DNA of 64,000 nucleotides, from positions 248,001 through 312,000 of the forward strand of contig NZ_NSLI01000002.1 in assembly GCF_002288825.1 (NCBI RefSeq), read 5' to 3'. Position 1 is the stretch's first letter. Each line of letters starts with the position of its first letter. The notes under the pieces were generated by a model. It was given only the letters and a program-made list of their open reading frames with translations. It was not told the DNA's origin and did not search any database. The position numbers and the translations under genes are program-made. This DNA comes from Sphingomonas lenta. Lineage in GTDB: Bacteria; Pseudomonadota; Alphaproteobacteria; Sphingomonadales; Sphingomonadaceae. Positions 1 to 8,103 of the stretch are shown one piece after another.

Positions 1-174
1 GAAGCGGAAACCGGGCCTGCCCTGGAGCAGGCGGAGATTGGAGGGCCGCGCGGTCTGGAGGTTGTCGAGGCAGAGCACCTCCCTGCCCTCGTCCAGCAAC
101 CGCGCCACCAGGTGCGAGCCGATGAAACCCGCGCCGCCCGCCACCAGGATCAGCTCGCTCTCGGACCTCGCCAT
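1..174 (-). CDS. NAD-dependent epimerase/dehydratase, partial (C-terminus outside window)
   Basis: Only the first 58 codons are present; the gene runs off the left edge. The N-terminus has the extended-SDR dinucleotide motif [10 protein letters not shown] at about residues 13-22, then a strand ending CLDNL. This resembles the start of UDP-glucuronate decarboxylases and other NDP-sugar epimerases. An AAGGAG ribosome site lies just upstream of the ATG. It is the most downstream visible gene of the minus-strand glycosyltransferase/epimerase operon, 23 nt after the preceding stop. The family is clear; the exact reaction (decarboxylation to UDP-xylose versus epimerisation) cannot be decided from this fragment. 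Confidence 0.8.
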   Translation of the reverse strand, partial: MARSESELILVAGGAGFIGSHLVARLLDEGREVLCLDNLQTARPSNLRLLQGRPGFRF

Positions 175-197
175 GGCCTTCTCTCCTTTTTCTTTTC

Positions 198-1277
198 TCA
201 TGCGGCCGCGCTGGTCCGCGGTAACGTTCGGGCGCGCGCGGCGAGCAGGTGCTCCTCCAGCTCGGCGGCGCGATGACCGGCGGTGTGGGCGGCGAGCACG
301 CGCGTGCGGGCGGCCTCGCCGAGTTCGGCGGCGTCCGGCCGGTCGAGCGCGTCCGCGACCTGATCCGCCGATCGGGCGAGCACTATCTCGCGGCCCGGGG
401 TGAACAGCGTATCCAACCCGTCCCACAGGTCGGAAATGATGGGCGTGGCGCACGCGGCCGCCTCGAACAGGCGGACGGAGGGCGACCAGCCGGAGGCGAT
501 CATATCGGCACGTGTTACGTTCAATGTGAACCGGGACGCGGAGTAGAAGGCGGCGTGCTCCGAGGGCGGCAGATGGTCGATGCGGTCGACGTTCGCCGGC
601 CAGTCGATCCCGTTCGGATATTGCGGACCGGCGACGACGAACTTCTTGTCCGGCCGCGCACGCGCGGTCTCGACGAGCAGGCGTTCGAGCGTGGGCTGGC
701 GGTCGGCGCTGTAGGTGCCGAGGTAGGACAGGTCCCAACGCACGGCCGCGTCCGCCGGGCGGTACGCCTCCTCGTCGACCGAGCAGTAGAGCGCGCAGGC
801 GGCGGGCGAGCCGTGCTCCCGCTCCAGCCGCTCGAGCGTCGGGCCGCCGGTGAAGGACAGGTACAGATCGTAGCCCGGAATGAGGTCGGGCGAGAGATAC
901 TCGAAATCGCCGCGCGCGAGCTTGGCGAGCGTCACGGGCGTGTCGATGTCGTAAAAGGCGGTCACGCCCTGCGCGCGCGCCTGCACCCAGCGGCCGACCG
1001 CGACCCCGTCGGGGACGTAGGATCCGACGATCACCGCGTCGGCGGCGGCCACCTCGCGCGACCAGCGGTCCAGGTCCCCGACGCTGTCGTAGAACTCCAG
1101 GCGGCAATAGGCGGGGTCGGCGAGGTCGCGCTGGCTGGCATACCAGGGGACGTCGCGCTCCAGGAACAGCACGTCATGGCCGCGCGCGGCGAACGCCTTC
1201 AGGAGCGCGCGATAGGTGGTCGCGTGGCCGTTGCCCCAGGAGGAGCTGAGCGAGAGGCCGAGGACGACGAGCTTCAT
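198..1277 (-). CDS. CgeB-like glycosyltransferase (paralogue 1)
   Basis: A 359-residue protein beginning [19 protein letters not shown]. It has the architecture of CgeB-like, GT-B fold glycosyltransferases: a Rossmann-like N-terminal half and a C-terminal domain (about residues 240-350, [14 protein letters not shown] then [17 protein letters not shown]) typical of PF13524. Its substrate is probably an NDP-sugar and the acceptor is unknown. The ATG overlaps the stop of the upstream paralogue by 4 nt (ATGA), so translation is probably coupled. It is the last of three tandem related transferases. No signal peptide or membrane segment is visible, so it acts in the cytoplasm or at the inner face of the membrane. 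Confidence 0.8.
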   Translation of the reverse strand: MKLVVLGLSLSSSWGNGHATTYRALLKAFAARGHDVLFLERDVPWYASQRDLADPAYCRLEFYDSVGDLDRWSREVAAADAVIVGSYVPDGVAVGRWVQARAQGVTAFYDIDTPVTLAKLARGDFEYLSPDLIPGYDLYLSFTGGPTLERLEREHGSPAACALYCSVDEEAYRPADAAVRWDLSYLGTYSADRQPTLERLLVETARARPDKKFVVAGPQYPNGIDWPANVDRIDHLPPSEHAAFYSASRFTLNVTRADMIASGWSPSVRLFEAAACATPIISDLWDGLDTLFTPGREIVLARSADQVADALDRPDAAELGEAARTRVLAAHTAGHRAAELEEHLLAARARTLPRTSAAA

Positions 1278-2362
1278 GCCGCCTTCCGTTCGCGGGCGAG
1301 GTGTTGCCGGAACAGCGCGTGGACCTGGCGACCGCGCAACTCGTAGGTGTGCTCGGCCAGCACGCGGCGGAGCGCGGCTTGGCCGATGGCGCGGGCGCGG
1401 TCGGGCGTAAGCTGCGCCAGGTGGTCGGCGACGTCCTGGCCGTCGCGGGCGACGAGCACCTCCTCGTCGGGGATCAGGAACTGCTCGATCCCCTCCCACG
1501 CGTCGGTGATGAGGCAGGCGGCGGCGCCGGCGGCTTCGAACACGCGGGTGGCGGGGCTGAAGCCGATATTCGCCATCGAGTCGCGCGCGACGTTCAGCAC
1601 GGCGCTGGGCGTGCAGTTGAACGCGTTGTGTTCGGCCGTGTAGACATGGCCGCGGTGCCGGACGTTGGCCGGCATCTGCTTCGTCTCCCAGCCATTGCCG
1701 CCGATCAGGAACTTACGATCCGCGAGCATGGCGGCGGGGCGGAGGAAGAACTCCTCCACGCGCGCTTCGCGGTCGGGCAGGCGGTTGCCAAGGAAGGCGA
1801 GGTCGCAGGCGAAGCGCTGGTCGGGGCCGACCGGGTGGTGGGTATCGGGATCGAGCGCGTTGTAGACGGGCACGCACTCGGCCGCGCCGAAGCCGGTGTA
1901 GGCGTCCACCACGGGCGGGCCGCCGCCATAGGTGAGCACCATGTCGAGATCGGGAAGCGCGCGGAGCACTGGATGATCGGGCGCCCCACGCATCTCGTCG
2001 AGCGTGGCGGCGGCGTCGACGTCCCAGAACAGCTTGAGCGCGTCGGGACGGGCATGGCGCACCACGCCTTCGATCAGCTCGCGGTCGAACACGCCCACGC
2101 CGCTCGCCTTGACGACGATGTCGGCGCGGGGCGCTTCGGCGAGGACGGACGCGAGGCCGTCCGCGGTGGCCGGGTAGACGACGACCTTGGCGTAGGGCGG
2201 CGGGTCGATGTCGCGGTGCTGCTGGCGGTCGAAGGCGTCGGGTTCGTAGAAGGTGATGTCGTAGCCGTGCCCCGCCAGCGCGCGGAGGACGCCGCGATAA
2301 TAGGTCGCGGCGCCGTTCCAGTAGGATGAGAGCAGGCTGGAGCCGTAAAAGGCTAGTTTCAC
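1274..2362 (-). CDS. CgeB-like glycosyltransferase (paralogue 2)
   Basis: A 362-residue protein with a GTG start (VKLAFYGSSLLSSYWNGAA) chosen because it overlaps the upstream stop as GTGA and aligns with the starts of its two neighbours. The N-terminal nucleotide-sugar fold is followed by a C-terminal PF13524-like segment (STPATRVFEAAG-type region with FSPATRVFEAAGAAACLITD near residues 285-305). It shares length and overall layout with the transferases on both sides, suggesting duplication followed by divergence. The donor and acceptor cannot be deduced; the epimerases in the same operon make modified deoxy- or rare-sugar donors plausible (inference). Confidence 0.8.
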   Translation of the reverse strand: MKLAFYGSSLLSSYWNGAATYYRGVLRALAGHGYDITFYEPDAFDRQQHRDIDPPPYAKVVVYPATADGLASVLAEAPRADIVVKASGVGVFDRELIEGVVRHARPDALKLFWDVDAAATLDEMRGAPDHPVLRALPDLDMVLTYGGGPPVVDAYTGFGAAECVPVYNALDPDTHHPVGPDQRFACDLAFLGNRLPDREARVEEFFLRPAAMLADRKFLIGGNGWETKQMPANVRHRGHVYTAEHNAFNCTPSAVLNVARDSMANIGFSPATRVFEAAGAAACLITDAWEGIEQFLIPDEEVLVARDGQDVADHLAQLTPDRARAIGQAALRRVLAEHTYELRGRQVHALFRQHLARERKAA

Positions 2363-3462
2363 GCGGCGTCCTTCTTGGATGAGGAGAGCTGGGCGACGAC
2401 GGCGAGGAGCTCGTCGACGCGATGGGCGCAGGTGTGGCGGGCGCGGATCGTCTGGAGGCCGCTCGCGACGAGGGCGGCGCGGAGGTCGGGGTCGGCGCGA
2501 AGTGCACGAAGGTGCCGCGCAACGGCGTCCCCGTCCTGGGCCCAGAGGATGTCGCCGGGCCGGAACAGGCCTTCGCTGTCGGCCCAAGGTGCTGAGATCA
2601 GGGGAATCCCGCAGGCGAGCGCTTCGAAGACGCGGATGGTGGGGATGCCGGGGAGGATGGTGGCGTAATAGCGGCGGGGGACGTGGACGGTTGCCATATG
2701 CCGGGCGAAAATGCCGGGCGCAGAGGCGTTTGGCGTCCATCCATGATAGCGCGCCTCAAATCGCGCGAGCGTCGCGCGGGCTTGGTCCGGGTAACGCACG
2801 CCGTAAACATCGAGTGGCGTTCCGGTATCCCGCGTCGGCGCGAACAGGAAGCGCTCGAGCTCGGCGGTGCGCTCGCCGTCGCCCCAATTGCCGATCCAGA
2901 CGACGCCTTCGCGATCCCGCTCGACGGCGGGCGGGTGGAAGAGGCGCGTGTCGGCGGCCTCGTGCCAGGTCCAGACGCGCCCTCCCCAGCCCCAGCGGCG
3001 ATACACCTCGGACAGCGTCTCACCGAAGGCGAGGACGCCGTCATAGCCGGACAGGTCGAAGGCGCGGATCGCGTCAGGATCGGACACGGCGCGGTGGTGC
3101 GTGTCATGGAAGAGCAATAAGAATTGACCGCCCGCCCTGCGCAGCCGACCGATCTCCGCGACGAGCGCGGGCTCATTCCACTCGTGAACGATCACGAGGT
3201 CGGCGTCGCCGATCAGCGTCTCGGGGTGTGCGTCCGGCGCGAAGCTGGTGGAGGAGAGCTCCGGATAAGCGGTCCGGTACGCCTGCAATCCCGTCTCACC
3301 TGCGTCGGCCAGGAGGTTGGAAAGGCTCCAGTTCCCTTCCGGCTCATAGGCGCGGACGTCGTGGCCGCGGGCGATCAGTTCGCGGAGGACGCCGCGCAGG
3401 AAGTGGGCGTTGCCGTGGTTCCAGCAGCTCGCCAACGAATGCGTGAAATAGGCGATCTTCAT
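2359..3462 (-). CDS. CgeB-like glycosyltransferase (paralogue 3)
   Basis: A 367-residue protein starting MKIAYFTHSLASCWNHGNAHF, the same N-terminal pattern (strand, SL-S-WN-H/N) as the next two genes. The middle holds a FHDTHHRAVSDPD stretch, and the C-terminal domain has the IRVFEALACGIPLISAPW motif of CgeB-like GT-B transferases. Both ends overlap neighbours by 4 nt, so it is part of a tightly coupled set. It probably transfers a sugar from an NDP donor to an intracellular acceptor; specificity is unknown. Confidence 0.8.
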   Translation of the reverse strand: MKIAYFTHSLASCWNHGNAHFLRGVLRELIARGHDVRAYEPEGNWSLSNLLADAGETGLQAYRTAYPELSSTSFAPDAHPETLIGDADLVIVHEWNEPALVAEIGRLRRAGGQFLLLFHDTHHRAVSDPDAIRAFDLSGYDGVLAFGETLSEVYRRWGWGGRVWTWHEAADTRLFHPPAVERDREGVVWIGNWGDGERTAELERFLFAPTRDTGTPLDVYGVRYPDQARATLARFEARYHGWTPNASAPGIFARHMATVHVPRRYYATILPGIPTIRVFEALACGIPLISAPWADSEGLFRPGDILWAQDGDAVARHLRALRADPDLRAALVASGLQTIRARHTCAHRVDELLAVVAQLSSSKKDAA

Positions 3463-4799
3463 GCGGCCGCCTTTCGCGCCGGGGATAGGCGGGCGTAGAT
3501 GTCGGCCATCGCCGCCGCGGTCGCCTCCGGCGTGTAGCGGGCGGCGCGGCGGAGCGCGGCCTGGCCGAGCGCCTCGCGCTGGATCGGATCGGCGATAAGT
3601 TCCTCGATTACAGCAACGTAAGCTGCATCGTTATCGGCGGGTACGAACAGCGCCGCACCGTCCCACAGCTCGCGAAAGGTCGGGATGTCGGACAGCACGA
3701 GCGCGCAGCCGGCCTGCGCAGCCTCGAGCACGGCAAGGCCGAACGGCTCGAAGGTCGCGGCCGAGACGAACACGGGCTGGCGCGCGAGCTCGGCGGCGAG
3801 CGCGGGGGCGGACAGGTTGCCGAGCAGCGTCAGATGCTCGGGCGCGACGGTCTCGCCATGCGGACCGGTCAAGGCACCGGCGGCGCGGAGCGGGACGGAG
3901 AGCCGCTGGGCGACGCGGTCGAGGATGGCGGTTCCCTTGACGCGATCCCAGAGACGGCCGGCGGTGAAGGCGTGCGCGGCGGGCTTCACGTACTGCCCCT
4001 CTCCCCGGCCCGCATCAGGTAAACCGTCCCCCGGACGGTTTAGGTCAGCCTGGGAGGCTGACCGACCTGATGCGCCCCAGAGGGGAGAGGGAGCAAGAGG
4101 GGTGCGGCCGTTGTGGATCGCGAGCGGCGCGGTCGGGAGCGCGTAGGTGGCCTGGAGGTCGGCGGCGAAGCTGATGCTGGGCGCGACCGCGACGTCGGCG
4201 GCGAGGAGGCCGGCGCGCATCAGGTCAGCCTGCCACGCATAGGCCGGGTCGGGGGCGCAGCCGTTCGCGGCGCGCCACCAGGTGGCGACGCAGCCGTGCG
4301 CGACCGCCACGACGGGCTGGGCGAAGCGGGCCCGCGCGGCGAGCGTGGGGGAGTTGAGGTGGACGATGTCGGCGCGGAGGTCCCGGGCGAGGTCGGCGAG
4401 CGCCTGGCCGGCGGCGAGGACGGGGTCGGGGCCGGCGGCGAGCCAGTCGAGGGGGAGGTCGGTGGGGAGGACCCGCACCCCGCCGGCTCCCACCGTTTCC
4501 GTCATGCCGGACTTGATCCGGCATCCACGCGCGTCCGCTTGTTCGACAGCACCTTCACGAACGCGAGTGCCGCGCATGGGCCCCGGCTCAAGGCCGGGGT
4601 GACGGATTGAGTGGGGCGAAAGACGCGCTTGCGCCTCCGCCCCCGCATAAAGGTCGGCGAGCTGCTCCGCGCTCGGCGCCGGTCCCAGCACCGCGATCGT
4701 GGTCTCGACGCCGTGCGGGACCAGCGCCGCGGCCAGCTCGGTCGCGTATTGCCAGACGCCGCCGACCGCGTCCGCGGTCATGAGGAGGCGCGTGGTCAT
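3459..4799 (-). CDS. GT4-like glycosyltransferase interrupted in frame by two repeat elements
   Basis: A 446-residue protein. The N-terminus (MTTRLLMTADAVGGVWQYA) and C-terminus (LSDIPTFRELWDGAALFVPADN) match GT-B fold, GT4-type transferases; VSAATFEPFGLAVLEAAQAG is the expected EX7E-type donor-site region. Two stretches do not look like family sequence and coincide with palindromic repeats: residues about 64-100 (DNA 4500-4605) and about 237-268 (DNA 3995-4091). Both keep the frame, so the protein is longer than a typical relative by about 70 residues. The ATG overlaps the preceding stop by 4 nt. It is probably functional if the inserts are surface loops, but this is not shown. Confidence 0.75.
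   Translation of the reverse strand: MTTRLLMTADAVGGVWQYATELAAALVPHGVETTIAVLGPAPSAEQLADLYAGAEAQARLSPHSIRHPGLEPGPMRGTRVREGAVEQADARGCRIKSGMTETVGAGGVRVLPTDLPLDWLAAGPDPVLAAGQALADLARDLRADIVHLNSPTLAARARFAQPVVAVAHGCVATWWRAANGCAPDPAYAWQADLMRAGLLAADVAVAPSISFAADLQATYALPTAPLAIHNGRTPLAPSPLWGASGRSASQADLNRPGDGLPDAGRGEGQYVKPAAHAFTAGRLWDRVKGTAILDRVAQRLSVPLRAAGALTGPHGETVAPEHLTLLGNLSAPALAAELARQPVFVSAATFEPFGLAVLEAAQAGCALVLSDIPTFRELWDGAALFVPADNDAAYVAVIEELIADPIQREALGQAALRRAARYTPEATAAAMADIYARLSPARKAAA
3995..4091. repeat. Palindromic repeat, family D-like, inside a glycosyltransferase frame
   Basis: A 97-bp element: arms gcccctctccccggcccgca / tgcgccccagaggggagagg, with inner nested palindromes AAACCGTCCCCCGGACGGTTT and GGTCAGCCTGGGAGGCTGACC. 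It encodes about residues 237-268 of the GT4-like protein. Confidence 0.85.
4500..4605. repeat. Palindromic repeat, family A, inside a glycosyltransferase frame
   Basis: A 106-bp element with arms gtcatgccggacttgatccg and ctcaaggccggggtgacgg. It encodes about residues 64-100 of the GT4-like protein and keeps the frame. Confidence 0.88.
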
Positions 4800-5854
4800 T
4801 CGGCGGCCTGCAGCACGGGGACGGCGATGTTGAGGCGGCGCTCCTCCGCGAGCCAGCGGGCGAGGTTTGCGACGCCTTCGCGCCACGGGACCTTGGGCTG
4901 GAGCGCCAGCGCCGCGTCCGCCCGGCGGCTGTCGGCGACGAAGTAGCGCTGGTCGCCCGCGCGCCAGTCCGCGAGCGACAGGTCGACCTCGCGGCCGGTG
5001 ATGTCGGCGATGTGCTCCAGCAGCCGGCGGAGCGAGACCGCGTTCTCCGGTCCGCCGCCGAGGTTGAACGCGCGGCCCTTCACCTCGTCGATGCGGCGCC
5101 ACGCCTGCACGTAGGCGTCGACCGCGTTGGAGACGTCGAGGATGTCGCGGACCTGGCAGCCGTCGCCGTAGAGCGTGATCGGCTTGCCCTCCAGCGCGCG
5201 GATCAGGAAGTGCGCGACCCAGCCCTGGTCCTCGGTCCCCATCTGGCCGCGGCCGTAGATGCAGCTCATGCGGATGACCGCGGTGGGCACGCCGAAGCTG
5301 CGGGCGTAGTCGAGGACGTATTGGTCGGCCGCCCCCTTCGACACGCCATAGGGCGTGTGGAAGTCGAGCGGCCGATCCTCCCCTATCCCGTGATCGCGGA
5401 CGTCGGCGTCGACGGGGACATAGGTGTCGCCGTCGAGGCGGAAGTCGAGGTCGGCGAGGTCGCCATAGACCTTGTTGGTGGACGCGAAGATCAGGGGCAC
5501 GGCCCCGCCCCTCGCCCGCAATGCTTCGAGCAGGTTGAGCGTGCCGAGGATGTTGACCTCGAAATCCTCGACCGGGTCGAGCATCGAGGTGGTGACCGCC
5601 ACCTGCGCGGCGAGGTGGAACACCGCCTGCGCGTCCGACGCGGCGCGGGTGAGCTCCGCCTTGTCGCGGATGTCGGCCCGGACCAGCTCGACGCGGTCGC
5701 CGTGGCGGGATTTCAGCCACTCGACGTTGCGCTCGACGCCCGCGCGGGCGAGCGCGTCGTAGAGGCGGACGCGGTGGCCGTCGGCGAGGAGGCGGTCGGC
5801 GAGGTTGGAGCCGATGAAGCCCGCGCCGCCGGTGATGAGGATGGGGGCGTCCAT
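4796..5854 (-). CDS. CDP-paratose 2-epimerase-like NAD-dependent epimerase
   Basis: A 352-residue extended SDR. It begins with [15 protein letters not shown] (about residues 9-23). It carries HLAAQVAVTTSM, ASTNKVYGD and the catalytic YGVSKGAADQYV (YxxxK), followed by IYGRGQMGTEDQGWVAHF and GDGCQVRDIL. These blocks are characteristic of CDP-paratose/CDP-tyvelose 2-epimerases (RfbE-like), which invert C2 of CDP-3,6-dideoxyhexoses. The true sugar here could differ because the other CDP-dideoxyhexose genes are not in the window. It sits between two epimerase/glycosyltransferase genes and is preceded by a 150-bp palindromic repeat. Confidence 0.8.
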   Translation of the reverse strand: MDAPILITGGAGFIGSNLADRLLADGHRVRLYDALARAGVERNVEWLKSRHGDRVELVRADIRDKAELTRAASDAQAVFHLAAQVAVTTSMLDPVEDFEVNILGTLNLLEALRARGGAVPLIFASTNKVYGDLADLDFRLDGDTYVPVDADVRDHGIGEDRPLDFHTPYGVSKGAADQYVLDYARSFGVPTAVIRMSCIYGRGQMGTEDQGWVAHFLIRALEGKPITLYGDGCQVRDILDVSNAVDAYVQAWRRIDEVKGRAFNLGGGPENAVSLRRLLEHIADITGREVDLSLADWRAGDQRYFVADSRRADAALALQPKVPWREGVANLARWLAEERRLNIAVPVLQAAE

Positions 5855-5860
5855 CTTATT

Positions 5861-6010
5861 CCTCCCCCGCTTCAGCGGGGGAGGGGGACCGCTCGCGTAG
5901 CGAGTGGTGGAGGGGGTGCTGGGCGATGCCGCATCCCGTCGCTCCCCCTCCACCACCGGCCCAAACGGGCCGGCGGTCCCCCTCCCCCGCATCTATGATG
6001 CGGGGGAGGA
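5861..6010. repeat. Palindromic repeat, family D (CCTCCCCCGC type)
   Basis: A 150-bp imperfect inverted repeat between two epimerase genes of one operon. The outer arms are CCTCCCCCGC with a short hairpin of their own, and inside each is a GGGGGACCGC/GCGGTCCCCC pair and a GTGGTGGAGGGGG / CCCCCTCCACCAC pair. Similar elements occur at 23323, 33220, 43916, 45621 and 3995. No T-tract follows, so it is a dispersed element rather than a simple terminator. Confidence 0.85.
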
Positions 6011-6028
6011 CTGCGACGAAAAGGGCGC

Positions 6029-7144
6029 TCACGCGACCAGCCCTCTTGCTTCCAGTTCCGCGCGCATCTTCTCGACGCGATCCTCGGCGGTCTGGTGCGC
6101 GACCCATTCGGCCAATTCGGCGAGGCCCGCCTCGAAGTCCTGGCGGGCGCGGAAGTCGATGGTGCGGGCGGCGAGGCTCGTGTCGCAGAAGCAGTGGCGG
6201 ATGTCGCCGATGCGCGCCTTGCCGACGATCTGCGGCGCGATGTCGTTCTTGCCCATCGCGCGGGCGAGCGAGTGGGCGACCTCGGTGACCGAACGGTCCT
6301 GGCCGGAGCCGATGTTGAACGTGCCGCCCTTGGCCTCCGGCAGGAAGAGCGAGTCGGCGAAGGCGCGCGCCACGTCGGTGACGTGCACGAAGTCGCGCCG
6401 CTGCTCGCCGTCTTCGAAGATCATCGGCTGCTGGCCGTTGAGGAGCCGCGAGGCGAAGATGGCGAGCACGCCCGTATAGGGATTGGAGAGCGCCTGGCCG
6501 GGACCGTAGACGTTGAACAGGCGCAGGCACACGCTCTCGATGCCGTAGGGCTCGCCCATGATGTGCGTGGTGCGCTCCTGGACGTATTTGTTGAGCGCGT
6601 AGATGGACGAGAGCGCGGGACGCTTCCATTCGGGCGTCGCGACCGGGTCGAGCGGGCGGCCCTGGCCGTCGACCGGCTCCCAGTTGGAGAGGCCGTCGCG
6701 TAAGCCCTTGCGCTCGGCGTCCTCGACGAGATTTCCGTCCCGATCGCGGTAGAGCCCCTCGCCGTAGATCGACATGGAGGAGGCGGTGACGACGCGGCGC
6801 ACGGGCTTGTCGATCAGCCGTTCGAACAGCACGGCGGTGCCGACGTCGTTGGTCGAGGTGTAGCGCTCGACCTCGTACATCGACTGACCGACGCCGACCT
6901 CGGCGGCGAGGTGGACGACCGAGTCGACTCCCGCCAGGGCTCCGGCGACCGCGTCGCCGTCGCGGACGTCGCCGCGGATCAGCTCGGCCTCCGGATCAAG
7001 CATTTTGGAGCCGTCCACATGCCCGTGGACCTGCTCGATCAGGCTGTCGAGCACGCGGACCTTGTGCCCGCGCTCAAGCAGCTCCTGGACGACGAAACGG
7101 CCGATGAACCCGGCGCCGCCGGTGACGAGAACGGTCTCGCTCAT
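6029..7144 (-). CDS. dTDP-L-rhamnose 4-epimerase-like NAD-dependent epimerase
   Basis: A 371-residue extended SDR with GGAGFIGRFVVQELL (residues 9-23), HLAAEVGVGQSMYEVERYT, SSMSIYGEG and catalytic YALNKYVQE (YxxxK). The GQALSNPYTGVLAIFASRLL and DGEQRRDFVHV blocks are typical of the WbiB/dTDP-L-rhamnose 4-epimerase group. The expected reaction is NAD-assisted C4 inversion of a dTDP- or UDP-sugar. It is the first gene of the minus-strand glycosylation operon, about 97 nt downstream of an EcfG-type promoter (GGAAC-N16-CGTT). The precise substrate is inferred from similarity only. Confidence 0.8.
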   Translation of the reverse strand: MSETVLVTGGAGFIGRFVVQELLERGHKVRVLDSLIEQVHGHVDGSKMLDPEAELIRGDVRDGDAVAGALAGVDSVVHLAAEVGVGQSMYEVERYTSTNDVGTAVLFERLIDKPVRRVVTASSMSIYGEGLYRDRDGNLVEDAERKGLRDGLSNWEPVDGQGRPLDPVATPEWKRPALSSIYALNKYVQERTTHIMGEPYGIESVCLRLFNVYGPGQALSNPYTGVLAIFASRLLNGQQPMIFEDGEQRRDFVHVTDVARAFADSLFLPEAKGGTFNIGSGQDRSVTEVAHSLARAMGKNDIAPQIVGKARIGDIRHCFCDTSLAARTIDFRARQDFEAGLAELAEWVAHQTAEDRVEKMRAELEARGLVA

Positions 7145-7240
7145 GCGAGCGCCTCAACGGCTTGTGTTCCGGTTACCTTGCGACTCACCACCGATTGAGT
7201 CATGTTGTCGACGCAGCCCCCTTTATTGCCACGGAAGCGT

Positions 7241-7265
7241 AACGAAGCTTCTTCTTCTTTGTTCC
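7241..7265 (-). promoter_or_regulatory. EcfG-type general stress promoter for the minus-strand epimerase/GT operon
   Basis: Read on the minus strand, GGAAC (7265-7261), 16 nt, then CGTT (7244-7241). This matches the alphaproteobacterial EcfG consensus GGAAC-N16/17-CGTT exactly. The next start codon in that direction is at 7144. It lies back to back with a second, near-consensus promoter facing the other way. Confidence 0.7.
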
Positions 7266-7283
7266 TCGTAAGTAGAAGAAGCT

Positions 7284-7308
7284 GGAACCGGGGCGGCTTC
7301 GAAGCGTC
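7284..7308 (+). promoter_or_regulatory. EcfG-like promoter for the plus-strand phosphatase/methyltransferase genes
   Basis: GGAAC (7284-7288), 16 nt, then CGTC (7305-7308), one base off the EcfG -10 consensus CGTT. The first start codon (TTG) is at 7361. The flanks of this and the opposing promoter form an inverted repeat (AGCTTCTTC near 7246 and GAAGAAGCT near 7275), so the divergent pair looks like a mirrored unit. Confidence 0.5.
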
Positions 7309-7360
7309 TTTGCCGCCACAGCCGCGGTCCGCGGACGGGGACGACCACGGGGGGACATAG

Positions 7361-7960
7361 TTGGCGGCGACGCTTATCCTGGTGCGGCATGCCGCGCACG
7401 TGCACCTCAACAAGATCCTGTCGGGGCGGACGCCGGGCGTGCCGCTGAGCGAGGCCGGGCGCGCGCAGGCGATGCGGCTCGCGGCCGTGCTGGCGGAGCG
7501 ACGGCCGGCGCTGGTGCAGACCAGCCCGATCGAGCGCGCGGAGCGGACGGCAATCGCGATCGCCGACGCGGCGCGGGTCGGGATTGAGCGGGCGGACGCG
7601 CTGGTAGAGATCGACTTTGGCAAGTGGACGGGCACCCCGTTCGAGGAGCTGAATGGCGACCCCGACTGGGACTACTGGAACGCCGAGCGGGCGACGGCGC
7701 GGCCGCCGAGCGGCGAGAGCATGGGCGAGGCGCAGGCGCGGATCGTGGCGCACCTGGCGGCGGTCGCGGCCGAGCATGATGGCGAGACGGTGGTGCTCGT
7801 GTCCCACGCGGACATGATCCGCGCGGCGGTGGCGCATGTGCTGGGGCTCGACCTCGGCGGCTACTCGCGGTTCGATATCGGTCCGGCGTCGGCGACGACG
7901 TTGGTGTGGGGCGACTGGGGTGCGAAGCTGGTAGCGTTGAATGAGGGGCTTGGCGCTTGA
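7361..7960 (+). CDS. Histidine phosphatase family protein
   Basis: A 199-residue protein with a TTG start preceded by GGGGGGA. The phosphohistidine motif is VRHA at about residues 8-11 (LVRHAAHVH), followed by LSEAGRAQA and TSPIERAERTA, and the second catalytic region VLVSHADMIRAA near residue 147. This is the phosphoglycerate-mutase-like histidine phosphatase fold. It removes phosphate from a small metabolite; given the inositol-phosphate synthases and sugar enzymes around it, a sugar or inositol phosphate is a reasonable guess (inference). It is the first gene of the plus-strand group under an EcfG-like promoter. Confidence 0.85.
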   Translation: MAATLILVRHAAHVHLNKILSGRTPGVPLSEAGRAQAMRLAAVLAERRPALVQTSPIERAERTAIAIADAARVGIERADALVEIDFGKWTGTPFEELNGDPDWDYWNAERATARPPSGESMGEAQARIVAHLAAVAAEHDGETVVLVSHADMIRAAVAHVLGLDLGGYSRFDIGPASATTLVWGDWGAKLVALNEGLGA

Positions 7961-7980
7961 ACACCGAGCCGCCTACCCGC

Positions 7981-8076
7981 CGTCATGCCGGACTTGTTCC
8001 GGCATCCATCGTCGTGCGAGCGATCCGCTCGGTGTGCGCGGACCACGATGAACCCCGGGCCAAGTCCGGGGTGACG
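7981..8076. repeat. Palindromic repeat, family A (GTCATGCCGGACTTG type)
   Basis: A 96-bp element with left arm cgtcatgccggacttgttcc and right arm ending caagtccggggtgacg. It lies between the phosphatase and the methyltransferase. Other copies are at 4500, 12453 and 55978. Confidence 0.85.
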
Positions 8077-8103
8077 AAGGCAAGAAGAAAAAGGGAGGAC
8101 TGA

